Positions 42,316-52,134 of a stretch of DNA of 64,000 nucleotides are shown here, piece after piece (the stretch's first letter is position 1; each line of letters begins with the position of its first letter). Location: NCBI RefSeq assembly GCF_005518135.1, contig NZ_SULI01000002.1, positions 186,001 to 250,000 of the forward strand. Reading direction: 5' to 3'. The stretch is from Shimia litoralis (GTDB lineage: Bacteria; Pseudomonadota; Alphaproteobacteria; Rhodobacterales; Rhodobacteraceae). The notes beneath the pieces are model-generated. The model had not been told where the DNA came from. It saw only the letters and a list, made by a program, of their open reading frames with translations, and did no database searches. The translations under genes and the position numbers were made by a program.

Positions 42316-43746
42316 TTAGGCCATTGGGACGCCAGAGATCGCTTTGACTTCGCAGAACTCTTCCAGCCCCCACAGGCCACCCTCGCGACCATTGCCCGAT
42401 TGCTTGAAGCCACCGAAGGGCGACCCTTGCTGGCGGCTGACGCCGTTGGTTTCAACCATGCCCGACCGTACGGAACGTGCCACACGTAGACGTTTGTCGT
42501 CGTCTTGGGTCTGAATGTAGTTGGTCAGGCCATAGACGGTATCGTTTGCCATCGCGATGGCTTCGTCTTCCGAATCGAATGGGATGATGGACAGCACCGG
42601 ACCGAAAATTTCTTCGCGGTAGATGGTCATGTCTGGCGTGACATCGGCAAAGACGGTTGGGCGTACAAAGTACCCTTTGTTCATACCCTCTGGACGTCCA
42701 AGCCCACCAGAAAGAAGCGTTGCGCCTTCTTTGATGCCGATTTCAATCAACCCTTGAATCTTGTTGAACTGAAGCTCGGACACGACGGGGCCAATGTGGC
42801 GACCAGACTCGGCCGACTGACCGACCTTGGTGGCGTCGGCGGCTGCTTTGGCCTCTTCAACGGCTTGGTCATAGCGCGAGCGCTCGACCAACATACGTGT
42901 TGGGGCATTACAGGATTGGCCTGTGTTCTGCATGCAGTGGATCACGCCCCGCTTCACAGCTTTTTCGTCGGCATCTGCAAAGATGATGTTGGCCCCTTTG
43001 CCCCCCAACTCAAGACTGACGCGTTTCAGCGTATCGGCGGCCGCTTTGGAAATGGCGATGCCGGCGCGTGTTGACCCCGTAAAGCTGACCATGTCCACAT
43101 CAGGGTGTGACGACAGCTGTGTGCCGACGCCAACGCCGTCGCCATTTACCATGTTGAACACGCCTTTTGGAAATCCGGCTTGATCGACCATTTCGGCGAA
43201 CAATACGCTGGACAGCGGTGAAATCTCTGATGGTTTCAGGATCATCGTACATCCCACTGCCATGGCTGGAATGGCTTTGAGAGCAACTTGATTCATCGGC
43301 CAGTTCCATGGCGTGATCAATGCACAGACGCCGATGGGTTCCATACGAATGCGGTCTACGCCGCCATAGGCTCTCTCGAATTCGAAGCCTTCTAGGGCTT
43401 CCAGAAAACCTGCGATGTGCCAGCTACCTGCACCCCATTGATTGGCGCGCGCCAAATCAATCGGCGCACCCATTTCGATGCGCATGGCCTCGGCCATTTC
43501 TTCGCGACGTTCGGTATAGATATCACCCAGACGCTTGATCAGGGCAACGCGCTCTTCCAATGGCGTTGCCGCCCATGATGGAAAAGCAGCCTTGGCCGCG
43601 GCCACTGCGGCATCGGTGTCGGCTTGATCGCCAAGCGAAATGACGGCGCATGTGTCTTCTGTCGACGGGTCAATGACATCCATATCATTTGGTGCCGCTG
43701 GATTCACCCATTGACCATCAATATAGAACTGGCGTTTCTCGATCAT
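42316..43746 (-). CDS. NAD(P)-dependent aldehyde dehydrogenase
   Basis: Oxidises an aldehyde to its acid. It has 476 residues of the ALDH superfamily. ITPWNWPMNQVALKAIPAM is the N-terminal hallmark, the general base Glu is near 246 in LELGGKGANI, and the nucleophile Cys is near 279 in NTGQSCNAPTRM. C-terminal EEIFGPVLSI and GGFKQSGNGREGG are present. The substrate is not determined. The start is ATG 43746 with AAGGAG upstream. Divergent from the peroxiredoxin gene. Confidence 0.93.
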   Translation of the reverse strand: MIEKRQFYIDGQWVNPAAPNDMDVIDPSTEDTCAVISLGDQADTDAAVAAAKAAFPSWAATPLEERVALIKRLGDIYTERREEMAEAMRIEMGAPIDLARANQWGAGSWHIAGFLEALEGFEFERAYGGVDRIRMEPIGVCALITPWNWPMNQVALKAIPAMAVGCTMILKPSEISPLSSVLFAEMVDQAGFPKGVFNMVNGDGVGVGTQLSSHPDVDMVSFTGSTRAGIAISKAAADTLKRVSLELGGKGANIIFADADEKAVKRGVIHCMQNTGQSCNAPTRMLVERSRYDQAVEEAKAAADATKVGQSAESGRHIGPVVSELQFNKIQGLIEIGIKEGATLLSGGLGRPEGMNKGYFVRPTVFADVTPDMTIYREEIFGPVLSIIPFDSEDEAIAMANDTVYGLTNYIQTQDDDKRLRVARSVRSGMVETNGVSRQQGSPFGGFKQSGNGREGGLWGLEEFCEVKAISGVPMA

Positions 43747-43825
43747 GTGATTTCTCCTTGAATTTGCGCACACTTTGTCAGGCGTGTTCTTGTCCGGCAA
43801 GGCCAAGTTCCGTAGCGTCACAATA

Positions 43826-43839
43826 AATTTGATCAAATT
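43826..43839. promoter_or_regulatory. 14-bp perfect palindrome in ALDH/peroxiredoxin divergent region
   Basis: AATTTGATCAAATT is fully self-complementary and sits 80 nt before the aldehyde dehydrogenase ATG and about 145 nt before the peroxiredoxin ATG. It is the most obvious operator candidate in the 237-nt gap. It resembles half of an FNR-type TTGAT site but lacks the usual 4-nt spacer. Confidence 0.45.
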
Positions 43840-43983
43840 AGGTATTCGGTGGACGCTTCAGCCTGAATTCCCAATTATTCCGCCCAGGAAATTCAAAAAA
43901 TGCCGCATAGCGCCTATACAATACCGAACGAGTGCCTATCTATTTTTAGAGTACAAACGCAAATCATTCAGAGGAAGTTTTAG

Positions 43984-44637
43984 ATGGGCCTGCGCATCAA
44001 TGACATCGTTCCAAATTTCACTGCCGACACAGATCAAGGCACAATTTCGTTTCATGACTGGATCGGAGACAGCTGGGCCATTCTGTTTTCGCACCCCAAG
44101 GACTTTACGCCCGTTTGCACCACAGAATTTGGTGCAGTCGCACAGCTTGCCGACGAATGGGCCGCTCGCGGCACAAAAGTGATCGGCGTATCGGTCGATG
44201 GCGTTGAAGAGCACAAGGGCTGGAAAAAAGACATCGAGAGCTTTGCCGGGACCGAGGCGGGCTTCCCGATTATTGCGGATCAGGACCTCGCGGTCTCCAA
44301 GGCTTTTGATATGCTGCCAGCAGATGCATACATGCCGGACGGTCGGACACCAGCCGACAGTGCCACAGTGCGGTCTGTGTTCATCATCAGCCCTGACAAA
44401 AAGCTTCAATTGTCGATGACGTATCCGATGTCCGTGGGGCGCAACTTTGCTGAAGTTCTGCGTGCGCTGGATGGCTTGCAACGCACATTCGGCCAGCCGC
44501 TGGCAACACCGGCGAACTGGGAAACCGGACAAGATGTGATCGTGGCGCTTGCCCTGGATGACGCTGCCGCAGAAGAAAAATACGGCGCGTTGGACAAAAA
44601 GCTGTCTTACCTGCGGTTCGCCAAGAACCCTGACTAG
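43984..44637 (+). CDS. 1-Cys peroxiredoxin (Prx6-type)
   Basis: Reduces hydrogen peroxide or organic peroxides with one active-site thiol. It has 217 residues. The peroxidatic site is HPKDFTPVCTTEFG with Cys 45, and it is the only Cys in the protein, so no resolving Cys exists and an outside thiol must regenerate it. The C-terminal dimerisation half (PANWETGQDVIVAL) is typical of Prx6 members. AGAGGAAG lies just upstream of the ATG. It shares a divergent region with the aldehyde dehydrogenase gene. Confidence 0.94.
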   Translation: MGLRINDIVPNFTADTDQGTISFHDWIGDSWAILFSHPKDFTPVCTTEFGAVAQLADEWAARGTKVIGVSVDGVEEHKGWKKDIESFAGTEAGFPIIADQDLAVSKAFDMLPADAYMPDGRTPADSATVRSVFIISPDKKLQLSMTYPMSVGRNFAEVLRALDGLQRTFGQPLATPANWETGQDVIVALALDDAAAEEKYGALDKKLSYLRFAKNPD

Positions 44638-44679
44638 GCTGCTTGCCACCACGGTAGCGGGAATATGTGCAATAGGCGG

Positions 44680-44707
44680 AAGGGCGGGGCTTGGGTCTCG
44701 CCCTTTT
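44680..44707 (+). terminator. Terminator of peroxiredoxin gene
   Basis: AAGGGCG and CGCCCTT pair over 7 bp around a 12-nt loop, running into TTTT. It lies about 43 nt after the stop and overlaps the end of the GT25 gene on the other strand. Confidence 0.65.
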
Positions 44708-45425
44708 ACGTTTGCGGGTGCCGCTTAAGCGCGCCACGATATCGCGCGCGTGCAACTTCACGCGAAATTTTGTGGAAAACCCCGGTCGTCTTGGATTGGA
44801 CCGTTGATCCCGAACCGGGAAACGTTTTTTCTGTGCAACCGTTCGGAAGAATCGTCTGAATCTTTTGTCCTGTGATCCAGTGCATTTGCAAAAGTGTGTC
44901 GACGGGGCGGTCCAAAACTTCAGTCGCGGCAAGCAAGCGTTTGGCAGTCTCTAATCCGACAAGCTGAAATGTGGTTTGCAGGCCGATGAGCGCTGGCGTG
45001 AACAGTTTAAGATCACCCTCTTGATCGTCAACCATGGTCAGAGGTTCACGGTCTTTTGGCGGTATGCGAATGAAAACATCAGGATCCGTATGTCGCCCCA
45101 GCAATGCAAGCAGCGGCGCAAGGGCGTCTGGCGCGATTTCAAGATCGTCTTCGGCGATCAACGCGGCGGGCCAGTTGTTATCCACGATGGCCTGCCAACT
45201 TGCCCGGTGGCTCAGAAAACAGCCGATCTCTCCTCCTAGCAGCGGGGAAAATGGATACGCGGGCGCGAACATGTCGCCATTGCGGGTTGCTATCGTGGCT
45301 TGAATTTCCGGAGTGCGCCCATCAATGGCGTCGATGACGCGGGCATCTGGCAGATCGTCCAGCAAGCGGTCGACGTTTGCGCGGCGCTCGGTGCTTGTCG
45401 CCATGTGGATGATCAAAGAGTACAT
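44706..45425 (-). CDS. GT25-family glycosyltransferase
   Basis: A 239-residue LPS- or glycoprotein-type glycosyltransferase. MYSLIIHMATSTERRANVDR is the family start, EIGCFLSHRASWQAIVD the central signature, and AALIAEDDLEIAPDALAPLL carries the acidic sugar-nucleotide and metal site. It often transfers galactose or glucose. It is a lone gene, but lies within 5 kb of the GT11 and FkbM genes. A terminator after it on this strand is not obvious. Confidence 0.88.
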   Translation of the reverse strand: MYSLIIHMATSTERRANVDRLLDDLPDARVIDAIDGRTPEIQATIATRNGDMFAPAYPFSPLLGGEIGCFLSHRASWQAIVDNNWPAALIAEDDLEIAPDALAPLLALLGRHTDPDVFIRIPPKDREPLTMVDDQEGDLKLFTPALIGLQTTFQLVGLETAKRLLAATEVLDRPVDTLLQMHWITGQKIQTILPNGCTEKTFPGSGSTVQSKTTGVFHKISREVARARYRGALKRHPQT

Positions 45426-45487
45426 GAGGTGAGGCGCCTTTTGCTGGGGTATGCCCCTGTGTAAAGCGCCGTTGGAGTGGGGGCAAA

Positions 45488-45519
45488 GAAAAAGCCCCGA
45501 TCATGATAATCGGGGCTTT
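45488..45519 (-). terminator. Intrinsic terminator of pnp
   Basis: AAAGCCCCGAT and ATCGGGGCTTT form an 11-bp perfect stem, followed on the minus strand by TTTCTTTG. It lies about 32 nt after the pnp stop codon. Confidence 0.85.
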
Positions 45520-45550
45520 CCAAATCTTGAGCATTAAAAGGACAGATGGC

Positions 45551-47692
45551 TTAGCCGTCGTTCTTTTCTTTTGCTTCCGGTACGATGTCTTCACCAGTTT
45601 CCTGATCTACGATTTTCATCGACAGGCGAACTTTGCCGCGGTCATCAAACCCAAGCAATTTCACTTTGACATCTTGGCCTTCCTTGAGAACATCTGAAGG
45701 ATGGTTCAGGCGGCGGTTTTCGATTTGCGAGACGTGCACAAGGCCGTCGCGCTTGCCGAAGAAGTTCACAAACGCGCCGAAGTCGACGATTTTGACAACT
45801 TTACCGTTATAGACCTGACCAACTTCGGGTTCTGCCACGATCGAGTGGATCATGTCATAGGCCTTTTGGATGGCTTCACCGACAGAGGATGCGATCTTGA
45901 TGATGCCCTCGTCGTTGATGTCAACTTTGGCGCCCGAAACTTCGACGATCTCGCGGATGACTTTGCCGCCAGAACCGATCACTTCACGGATCTTGTCGGT
46001 TGGGATTTGCATGGTTTCGATGCGTGGAGCATGTACCGAGAATTCCGCAGCGCCGGTCAGCGCTTTGTTCATCTCGCCCAGGATGTGCATGCGGCCGTCT
46101 TTGGCTTGAGCCAAAGCTTTTTCCATGATTTCCTGCGTGATGCCTGCAACCTTGATGTCCATCTGCAAGCTGGTGATACCGTTTTCAGTACCCGCAACTT
46201 TAAAGTCCATGTCGCCAAGGTGGTCTTCGTCACCCAGAATGTCGGACAAGATCGCATAGGATCCATCGTCTTCCAGAATCAGACCCATCGCAACACCTGC
46301 CACGGCTGATTTCAGCGGAACACCCGCATCCATCATGGACAGTGAGCCACCACAAACCGACGCCATCGAAGACGAACCGTTAGATTCAGTGATCTCAGAT
46401 ACAACACGTACAGTGTACGGGAAGTCTGTTGCAGCAGGCAACACAGCCTGCAGCGCGCGCCATGCCAGTTTACCGTGACCAATTTCACGACGTCCTGGTC
46501 CGCTAACGCGGCCAACTTCGCCAACCGAATAGGGAGGGAAGTTATAATGCAGCAAGAAGTTCGAACGGTACGTGCCAGTCAACGCGTCGATCATTTGCTC
46601 GTCGTCGCCTGTGCCCAATGTGGTCACAACCAGACCTTGGGTTTCGCCGCGTGTGAACAATGACGACCCGTGTGTCCGTGGCAGCATGCCAGTCTGGCAT
46701 ACGATGTCACGAATGTCAGATGTGCCGCGACCGTCGATACGCTTGCCAGTTTTCACAACGTCGCCACGCAGAATGCTGGCTTCGAGCTTTTTCATGGCAG
46801 AGCCAAGATTGGCATCGTCCAGCTGTTCTTCGGTCAATGCTGCTTTGATCGCATCACGTGCTGCAGAAACAGCTGATGTGCGCTCTTGCTTGTCGGTCAA
46901 CGCGAAAGCGGCACGCATTTGCTCTTCGCCAGCAGCTTTTACCGCATCAAACAGATCGGAATATTCTGGTGGTTGGAAGTCGAACGGCTCTTTTGCAGCA
47001 TCTTCAGCCAGATCAATGATCAGGTCGATCACGGGCTGGATCGAATCGTGGGCAAATTTCACCGCACCAAGCATTTCAGCTTCGCTGAGTTCATATGCTT
47101 CTGATTCAACCATCATCACGGCGTCTTTGGTGCCAGCTACAACCAGATCAAGGCGTTGATCAGGGTTGTTGCGCAGGACGTGCATGTCATCAACTGTTGG
47201 GTTGAGTACATATTCACCTTCGGTAAAGCCAACGCGGCAAGCAGCGATTGGGCCCATGAAAGGTGCGCCAGAAATGGTCAGAGCCGCAGAGGCTGCGATC
47301 ATCGCAACCATGTCGGGGTCATTCACCAAATCGTGGCTCAGTACGGTGCACATGACCAGAACTTCGTTTTTGAAGCCTGGTACAAACAGTGGGCGGATCG
47401 GACGGTCGATCAAACGCGCAGTCAGAGTTTCTTTTTCTGTGGGGCGGGCCTCACGCTTAAAGAAACCACCGGGGACTTTACCGGCTGCATAGTATTTTTC
47501 TTGGTAATGCACGGTCAGAGGAAAGAAATCCTGTCCGGGCTTGGGTGACTTTGCGAAAGTCACGTTGGCCATGACCGAAGTTTCGCCCAAAGTGGCGATA
47601 ACCGAGCCATCGGCCTGACGGGCAACCTTGCCCGTTTCCAGCGTGAGGGTCTCTTCGCCCCACTGCATAGATTTTGTCGTTACGTTAAACAT
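45551..47692 (-). CDS. pnp: Polyribonucleotide nucleotidyltransferase
   Basis: 3'-to-5' phosphorolytic exoribonuclease of the RNA degradosome. It has 713 residues: two RNase PH domains (about 10-210 and 310-550) joined by a helical domain, then the KH domain ([20 protein letters not shown]) and the S1 domain ([20 protein letters not shown]) near residues 553-690. The C-terminal tail is short and acidic. rpsO lies upstream on the same strand, but an SGNH hydrolase gene on the other strand separates them, which is not the usual tight rpsO-pnp pairing. Confidence 0.97.
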   Translation of the reverse strand: MFNVTTKSMQWGEETLTLETGKVARQADGSVIATLGETSVMANVTFAKSPKPGQDFFPLTVHYQEKYYAAGKVPGGFFKREARPTEKETLTARLIDRPIRPLFVPGFKNEVLVMCTVLSHDLVNDPDMVAMIAASAALTISGAPFMGPIAACRVGFTEGEYVLNPTVDDMHVLRNNPDQRLDLVVAGTKDAVMMVESEAYELSEAEMLGAVKFAHDSIQPVIDLIIDLAEDAAKEPFDFQPPEYSDLFDAVKAAGEEQMRAAFALTDKQERTSAVSAARDAIKAALTEEQLDDANLGSAMKKLEASILRGDVVKTGKRIDGRGTSDIRDIVCQTGMLPRTHGSSLFTRGETQGLVVTTLGTGDDEQMIDALTGTYRSNFLLHYNFPPYSVGEVGRVSGPGRREIGHGKLAWRALQAVLPAATDFPYTVRVVSEITESNGSSSMASVCGGSLSMMDAGVPLKSAVAGVAMGLILEDDGSYAILSDILGDEDHLGDMDFKVAGTENGITSLQMDIKVAGITQEIMEKALAQAKDGRMHILGEMNKALTGAAEFSVHAPRIETMQIPTDKIREVIGSGGKVIREIVEVSGAKVDINDEGIIKIASSVGEAIQKAYDMIHSIVAEPEVGQVYNGKVVKIVDFGAFVNFFGKRDGLVHVSQIENRRLNHPSDVLKEGQDVKVKLLGFDDRGKVRLSMKIVDQETGEDIVPEAKEKNDG

Positions 47693-47748
47693 ATAGCGTA
47701 TCCTAGCTGGGAGTATCCCCGGGCGCTCCCGAGTCTCCCGTTTTGAAT

Positions 47749-47766
47749 GGCGGCCACATTGCCGCC
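47749..47766 (-). promoter_or_regulatory. Stem-loop in the pnp leader
   Basis: GGCGGC-AATGTG-GCCGCC forms a 6-bp GC stem with a 6-nt loop, about 57 nt upstream of the pnp ATG. More GGGAG/CTCCC pairing lies between it and the start. In E. coli a structured pnp leader is the target of RNase III and of autoregulation; whether this one works alike is inference. Confidence 0.45.
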
Positions 47767-47982
47767 GACCCCCTTACATCTTTCTCTCGAGCGCCGGGGT
47801 CAAGGCACTGCGTCTCAGATGGTCGCGCCATACATGAAAACGCGCCTTTTGGAAACTAGTATTTATGAGGCCAACTGACGCTTGTCGGCCCGCGCCATTA
47901 GTTATTGCCTTCTGGTTGTGAAACGGGAACAAATCCAATTCAGAGCAGTTTACGGATTTTATGAGCCGAGGGTTTGAACGAA

Positions 47983-48669
47983 ATGATGTTGCGCGTGTTG
48001 GGTCTGGTCGCATTTTTGTTGTGTGGTCCACAGTCGTTGTTGGCTGAAGGCGGGCCAGCGGCGCCGCGTATTCTGGCCATGGGCGATAGCTTGATGGCGT
48101 GGCATGGCATGTCACAACGATCTATTGCGCATGTCATTGGGCGTGAGTTGGGCGAGCCAGTGGTCAACCGCTCCGTCGGTGGCGCGCGGATTATTTACAA
48201 ACTGCCTCTGTCTGGCGCTATGGGTCTGAAGATCGCCAATCAATACAAAAAAGGCGATTGGGACTGGGTGGTATTGAATGGTGGCGGTAATGATCTTTGG
48301 CTGGGATGCGGGTGTGTCGCCTGTGACAAAAAAATGAACCGCTTGATTTCTCCAGATGGCCGCAAAGGCGAAATTCCACGATTGGTCGATACATTGCATA
48401 AGGCCGATATCAATGTGGTCTATGTCGGGTATCTGCGCAGCCCTGGCGTCGGGTCCATCATCGATGAATGCCGTGATGAGGGCAATGAATTGGAAACCCG
48501 CATCGACAAGTTGGCGAATATTCTTGATGGGGTCTATTTTTTGTCCTTGGCTGATCTCGTGCCATATGGGGACAGATCGTATCACGGCGCGGATATGATT
48601 CACCCATCGGTCAAGGCGAGCGCTGCGATCGGTAAGGCCGTCAGCAATATCATTCGATCGGCGGAATAA
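47983..48669 (+). CDS. Exported SGNH-hydrolase-type protein
   Basis: A 228-residue protein. A signal peptide (MMLRVLGLVAFLLCGPQSLLA) is followed by block I AMGDSLMAW with the catalytic Ser 36, block III GGGNDLW, and block V with Asp/His in MIHPSVKAS. This is the usual esterase or lipase triad. The LGCGCVACDKK segment adds three Cys right after block III, which is uncommon. ATG 47983 is chosen; a TTG at 47974 is also in frame. It lies between rpsO and pnp on the opposite strand. Confidence 0.85.
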   Translation: MMLRVLGLVAFLLCGPQSLLAEGGPAAPRILAMGDSLMAWHGMSQRSIAHVIGRELGEPVVNRSVGGARIIYKLPLSGAMGLKIANQYKKGDWDWVVLNGGGNDLWLGCGCVACDKKMNRLISPDGRKGEIPRLVDTLHKADINVVYVGYLRSPGVGSIIDECRDEGNELETRIDKLANILDGVYFLSLADLVPYGDRSYHGADMIHPSVKASAAIGKAVSNIIRSAE

Positions 48670-48704
48670 CCTTTTGATGTGTCGCAGGCCACAAAACGGG
48701 CCAC

Positions 48705-48736
48705 AAAAAAGGCCGCCACCCCAAAGGGTCGCGGCC
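48705..48736 (-). terminator. Intrinsic terminator of rpsO
   Basis: GGCCGCGACCC and GGGTGGCGGCC form an 11-bp stem with one mismatch and a 4-nt loop, followed on the minus strand by TTTTTT. It lies 25 nt after the rpsO stop. Confidence 0.85.
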
Positions 48737-48761
48737 AAAACTCTGTCGGAATGATCTTCGC

Positions 48762-49031
48762 TTAGCGGCGCAGGCCGAGGCGTTTGATCAGGTCCTGATA
48801 GCGAGCTTCGTCTTTTGTTTTGGTATAGTCCAAAAGCTTACGACGCTGCGCAACCATCTTCAAAAGGCCACGGCGACCGTGGTTGTCTTTTTTGTGGGTC
48901 TTAAAGTGCTCGGTCAATGTCGCGATGCGCGAGCTGAGGATAGCAACCTGTACTTCGGGCGAACCTGTGTCGCCTTCTGTGGTTGCGAATTCTTTCATGA
49001 CGCGGGCTTTGTCTTCGGCTGTGATCGACAT
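48762..49031 (-). CDS. rpsO: 30S ribosomal protein S15
   Basis: Small-subunit protein S15, 89 residues, binding the central domain of 16S rRNA. It starts [18 protein letters not shown] and contains the family signature around [25 protein letters not shown] lies 7 nt before the ATG. The longer in-frame extension to 49112 is unconserved and unlikely. Its own terminator follows. Confidence 0.97.
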   Translation of the reverse strand: MSITAEDKARVMKEFATTEGDTGSPEVQVAILSSRIATLTEHFKTHKKDNHGRRGLLKMVAQRRKLLDYTKTKDEARYQDLIKRLGLRR

Positions 49032-49202
49032 CGGGATCTCCTGTATTAAAGGGTTAAGGGCACAAGCCGGGATGTCGTCCAGCAGGGTCCGTGGAGAAAG
49101 TCCTGACTTCATGTTCCAAGTCCGGATGCGGGCGTATAGGTGAATTTCGCAGAATAGACAAGGGGGCTTGGGCGGTCCGCGAAAGTTGTCGACGGTCAGG
49201 GG

Positions 49203-50198
49203 TTAGATGTGCAGCAGTTCGGCGCTTGCTGGGCTTCCTTGAGGGAGTAGCGTGATGTCAGAAGCAACAAGCTCAGAAATACCCTGCACAGTCGCAACCT
49301 GAACGCCATTCACAAAAATGGCCGAATTGGCTGGGTTTTCTTGGTCCGGCGTAACTTCGACATCTGGGTCCGCGCCGCCGAGGTCTTCGTAAAGCAGCAC
49401 GAGATTGTCCTCTGAGGCATCATAGTCGGTGACAATAGCGATCTCGTCATCTTGTAACGAATCCCAATCCCCCAAAACAAAGCTGTCTGCCCCATCGCCA
49501 CCAGATGCGTAATCGCCGCGGCCAATGTCGATTGTGTCATCACCATCCCCGCCGTTGAGGAAATCCAGCGTGGCGTCAGTCTGTTCAATGCCACTCAGCA
49601 AATCCTGACCATTCCCCCCGAACAAGGTATCTTGACCCTCTCCGCCGACAAGCGTGTCGTCTTCGGCGCCTCCATGCAGTGCATCATCCCCGTCGTCACC
49701 CAGCAAGACATCATTTCCAAACCCGCCCACGAGGCTGTCATCTCCAGCCCCACCATCCAAAAGGTCGCCGCCAAAGTGACCAAATAGCGTGTCGTCCCCG
49801 TCGTCGCCTTCTAGGGTGTCGTCGCCTTCGTGCCCGTGCAGAGTATCGTTGCCGGTCCCGCCGGAAACAGAATCGTCGCCGTCGCTTCCCCACAGGTCAT
49901 CGTTTCCGTCGCCCCCAATCAGGGTGTCGTCCCCGTCATATCCGTTCAGTTGGTCGTTGCCGCTTCCGCCCGATATTTGATCCTGCGTCTCTGTGCCTGA
50001 GACAATCTGATCTTGGGATGTCTCGGCGTCCCCAAGCATTTGGATCAAACCGCTGGTATCAGCGCTTGCATCCGTCTGGGCCGTTTCTTCTTCTAGGGTC
50101 TGGGTGTCGTCGGAATCATCGTTGTTGCCAAAGTCAAAGTCCAATGCCGAAACCGCCCCAGCGGCCATGAGGCTGAACAGCCCTGCAAGAAATAACAT
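49203..50198 (-). CDS. RTX-type calcium-binding repeat protein with N-terminal hydrophobic segment
   Basis: A 331-residue, very acidic protein. It starts with a short hydrophobic segment (MLFLAGLFSLMAAGAVSAL), which could be a signal peptide or anchor. An Asp/Thr-rich linker and about ten tandem nonapeptide-like GGxGxDxLx units follow, roughly residues 77-225 (for example GGSGNDQLNGYDGDDTLIGG), which fold into calcium-binding beta-rolls. The C-terminal third has a DSFVLGDW-type end domain. No type I secretion genes are nearby. Target or partner unknown. Confidence 0.88.
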   Translation of the reverse strand: MLFLAGLFSLMAAGAVSALDFDFGNNDDSDDTQTLEEETAQTDASADTSGLIQMLGDAETSQDQIVSGTETQDQISGGSGNDQLNGYDGDDTLIGGDGNDDLWGSDGDDSVSGGTGNDTLHGHEGDDTLEGDDGDDTLFGHFGGDLLDGGAGDDSLVGGFGNDVLLGDDGDDALHGGAEDDTLVGGEGQDTLFGGNGQDLLSGIEQTDATLDFLNGGDGDDTIDIGRGDYASGGDGADSFVLGDWDSLQDDEIAIVTDYDASEDNLVLLYEDLGGADPDVEVTPDQENPANSAIFVNGVQVATVQGISELVASDITLLPQGSPASAELLHI

Positions 50199-50285
50199 AT
50201 CCTAAACTCCACAATACCCCATCCTATTTGGGCATATCGTGCGCCGAGTCGTAAATCGTTTGTTGAATCGTTGGTTAACGCAGGT

Positions 50286-50582
50286 CTAGTTGCCGCGCAT
50301 CTCGCGCAGGGCCAAAAATTTCTCTGGTATTTCGATCGACAGCAACAGGTTTGAAATCCAGCCACCAATCACCGGAAACAGGTTGAAAGATGAAATCCAC
50401 CAAGCGACGAGGGCGCCCAGTATCCCAATCGCCAGCAGGGCCCCAAATGCAAAGGCCACACCGCGCAGCACAGATGATCCAAAGCTGCGCAAAATACTGT
50501 TTTTGGCGGCGCGCGTAGCGGTCAATTCTGCGGTAAGGTGCTCAATAGCCGAAATCAGTTTGGTGTCATCTTGTTGGGGCAT
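50286..50582 (-). CDS. DUF5665-like membrane protein
   Basis: A 98-residue protein with one clear transmembrane helix (GVAFAFGALLAIGILGALVAW, in part) and a second hydrophobic patch. The soluble N-terminal part includes LTAELTATRAAKNSILRSF, and the C-terminal ends with PEKFLALREMRGN. It matches the look of small DUF5665 proteins common in Rhodobacterales. It lies 18 nt after the DUF1643 gene on the same strand. Function unknown. Confidence 0.7.
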   Translation of the reverse strand: MPQQDDTKLISAIEHLTAELTATRAAKNSILRSFGSSVLRGVAFAFGALLAIGILGALVAWWISSFNLFPVIGGWISNLLLSIEIPEKFLALREMRGN

Positions 50583-50600
50583 TGTGATAGCTTTCAAAAT

Positions 50601-51116
50601 TTATTTTTGGGCAAGCCACAGTTCAGGGCGCTGGGCATATGCAATATACAAAGGGTGGCGCGGATGGCCGTGCTTGGTCAAGCCCAGACAATGAATTTCA
50701 CGCCCGCTGTCTGTCAGAATTGTCTGCATCTCTTTGCCTCGATCTAGATGTGTGCCGTGCACACCCCAGCCTGCCAAAATCTGATCCGCCCATGCACAGG
50801 CGTCCTGTATTGCGGCGGTGTTTTCCGGGCCTTCGGGTGTGGAGTGCTTCCGCAATTTATGTGGATCAGTTTCGCGCAAGGCAAACAAATTCACCACACG
50901 AAACGCACCAAACCCCAACGCACGTGCGCGTCGCTCGCAGCGCTCTACGGTCGGATCATTGTGCATTTCTGTGGCTTTTGACGGGTTGAGCATAATATAG
51001 GCCAGCTTGCGGCCCTGCGGATCCCACGTGCGTGTCAGCGCATAGCGATATGTCTCGCACGGCGAGTATTGCGCGGTCGACGTGGCGGTGTCACTTTGGT
51101 GGGATCGCGTGATCAT
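50601..51116 (-). CDS. DUF1643 family protein
   Basis: A 171-residue protein with the DUF1643 markers [23 protein letters not shown] (split over two motifs) and [13 protein letters not shown], and a C-terminal [16 protein letters not shown]. Function is unknown in the literature I know. Its ATG overlaps the truB stop as ATGA, so it is translated with truB, suggesting a link to RNA or translation, but this is inference from position only. Confidence 0.88.
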   Translation of the reverse strand: MITRSHQSDTATSTAQYSPCETYRYALTRTWDPQGRKLAYIMLNPSKATEMHNDPTVERCERRARALGFGAFRVVNLFALRETDPHKLRKHSTPEGPENTAAIQDACAWADQILAGWGVHGTHLDRGKEMQTILTDSGREIHCLGLTKHGHPRHPLYIAYAQRPELWLAQK

Positions 51117-52033
51117 TCGGCGTCTTGGGATGGCACAAACACGCGACTGGGGTGCAGCTCACCCGCTTTGAATACACCGACGGCCACAGCTTTGCCGTCT
51201 TGTGACGCCCAGCATTCATCGCCATAGGTCACGTCATGGGCGATCACCAAACCGGGGTTGCCATTGCGCAAACGTGTTGCGCCGTCGGCGGCACATTTGA
51301 CCTCGGGAAGCTCACTCAGACCTATTTCAAGGGGTTGCAGGTAAGCATCAAGATCAGGTGTCTTTGCCATCTCGTTGATTTGGTCAAGGCTCAACCCGTT
51401 TGCGGCCTCAAACGGGCCGGACCAAACGCGGCGCAACTCTCTGACATGGCCAAAACATCCGAGTTTTTCACCAAGATCGCGGGCAATAGATCGGACATAT
51501 CCACCTTTGCCACAGATCATTTCAAGCAATACGTGGTCTGAATCTTCACGATCTATCATCACAAGCTCTTCGACCCACAGGGGGCGGGCCGCAAGTTCGA
51601 CGTCTTCGCCATCCCGTGCAAGCTTGTATGCGCGTTGCCCGTCGACTTTGATCGCTGAAAACTTTGGAGGGACTTGCATGATGTCGCCAACAAACTGGCC
51701 AAGACAGGTTTTGATTTCGTCGTCGCTTGGGCGCAGATCCGAGCGCGCGATCACTTCACCCTCAAGATCATCTGTGTTGGTGGCTTGGCCCAGCCTTACG
51801 GTGAAGCGGTAAGATTTGAGGGCGTCCGTGATGTATGGGACGGTTTTGGTGGCTTCGCCAAGCGCAATCGCAAGAACGCCTGTGGCATCCGGATCAAGGG
51901 TTCCCGCATGCCCCGCCTTTTTGGCGTCCATGGCCCAGCGGACTTTGTTGACCACCGAGGTTGACGTGATGCCAGCCGGCTTGTCGACCACGAGCCATCC
52001 CGAAATATCGCGTCCCTTGCGTTTGCGTGCCAT
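51113..52033 (-). CDS. truB: tRNA pseudouridine(55) synthase
   Basis: Makes pseudouridine 55 in the T-loop of tRNAs. It has 306 residues. It starts [20 protein letters not shown], and the catalytic Asp 47 is in [27 protein letters not shown] and [15 protein letters not shown] are family motifs. The C-terminal PUA-like domain is present in short form. The ATGA overlap ties DUF1643 to it. rbfA and DUF2233 lie upstream on the same strand. Confidence 0.96.
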   Translation of the reverse strand: MARKRKGRDISGWLVVDKPAGITSTSVVNKVRWAMDAKKAGHAGTLDPDATGVLAIALGEATKTVPYITDALKSYRFTVRLGQATNTDDLEGEVIARSDLRPSDDEIKTCLGQFVGDIMQVPPKFSAIKVDGQRAYKLARDGEDVELAARPLWVEELVMIDREDSDHVLLEMICGKGGYVRSIARDLGEKLGCFGHVRELRRVWSGPFEAANGLSLDQINEMAKTPDLDAYLQPLEIGLSELPEVKCAADGATRLRNGNPGLVIAHDVTYGDECWASQDGKAVAVGVFKAGELHPSRVFVPSQDAE

Positions 52034-52134
52034 GATCTGATCCGTTCTTTTGATAAGGGCGGCGGGGTACCCGAAGGGCGGCGTGCTGTCAATTTGTGAT
52101 CTGGCAGATCGTCGTTGTTTCGACGAGTCTCGTC

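Noticed and set aside
49435-49980. Possible DNA repeat array or CRISPR in the RTX gene
   Set aside because: The repetition is imperfect and in register with 9-codon protein repeats, so it reflects the beta-roll protein and not a DNA array.
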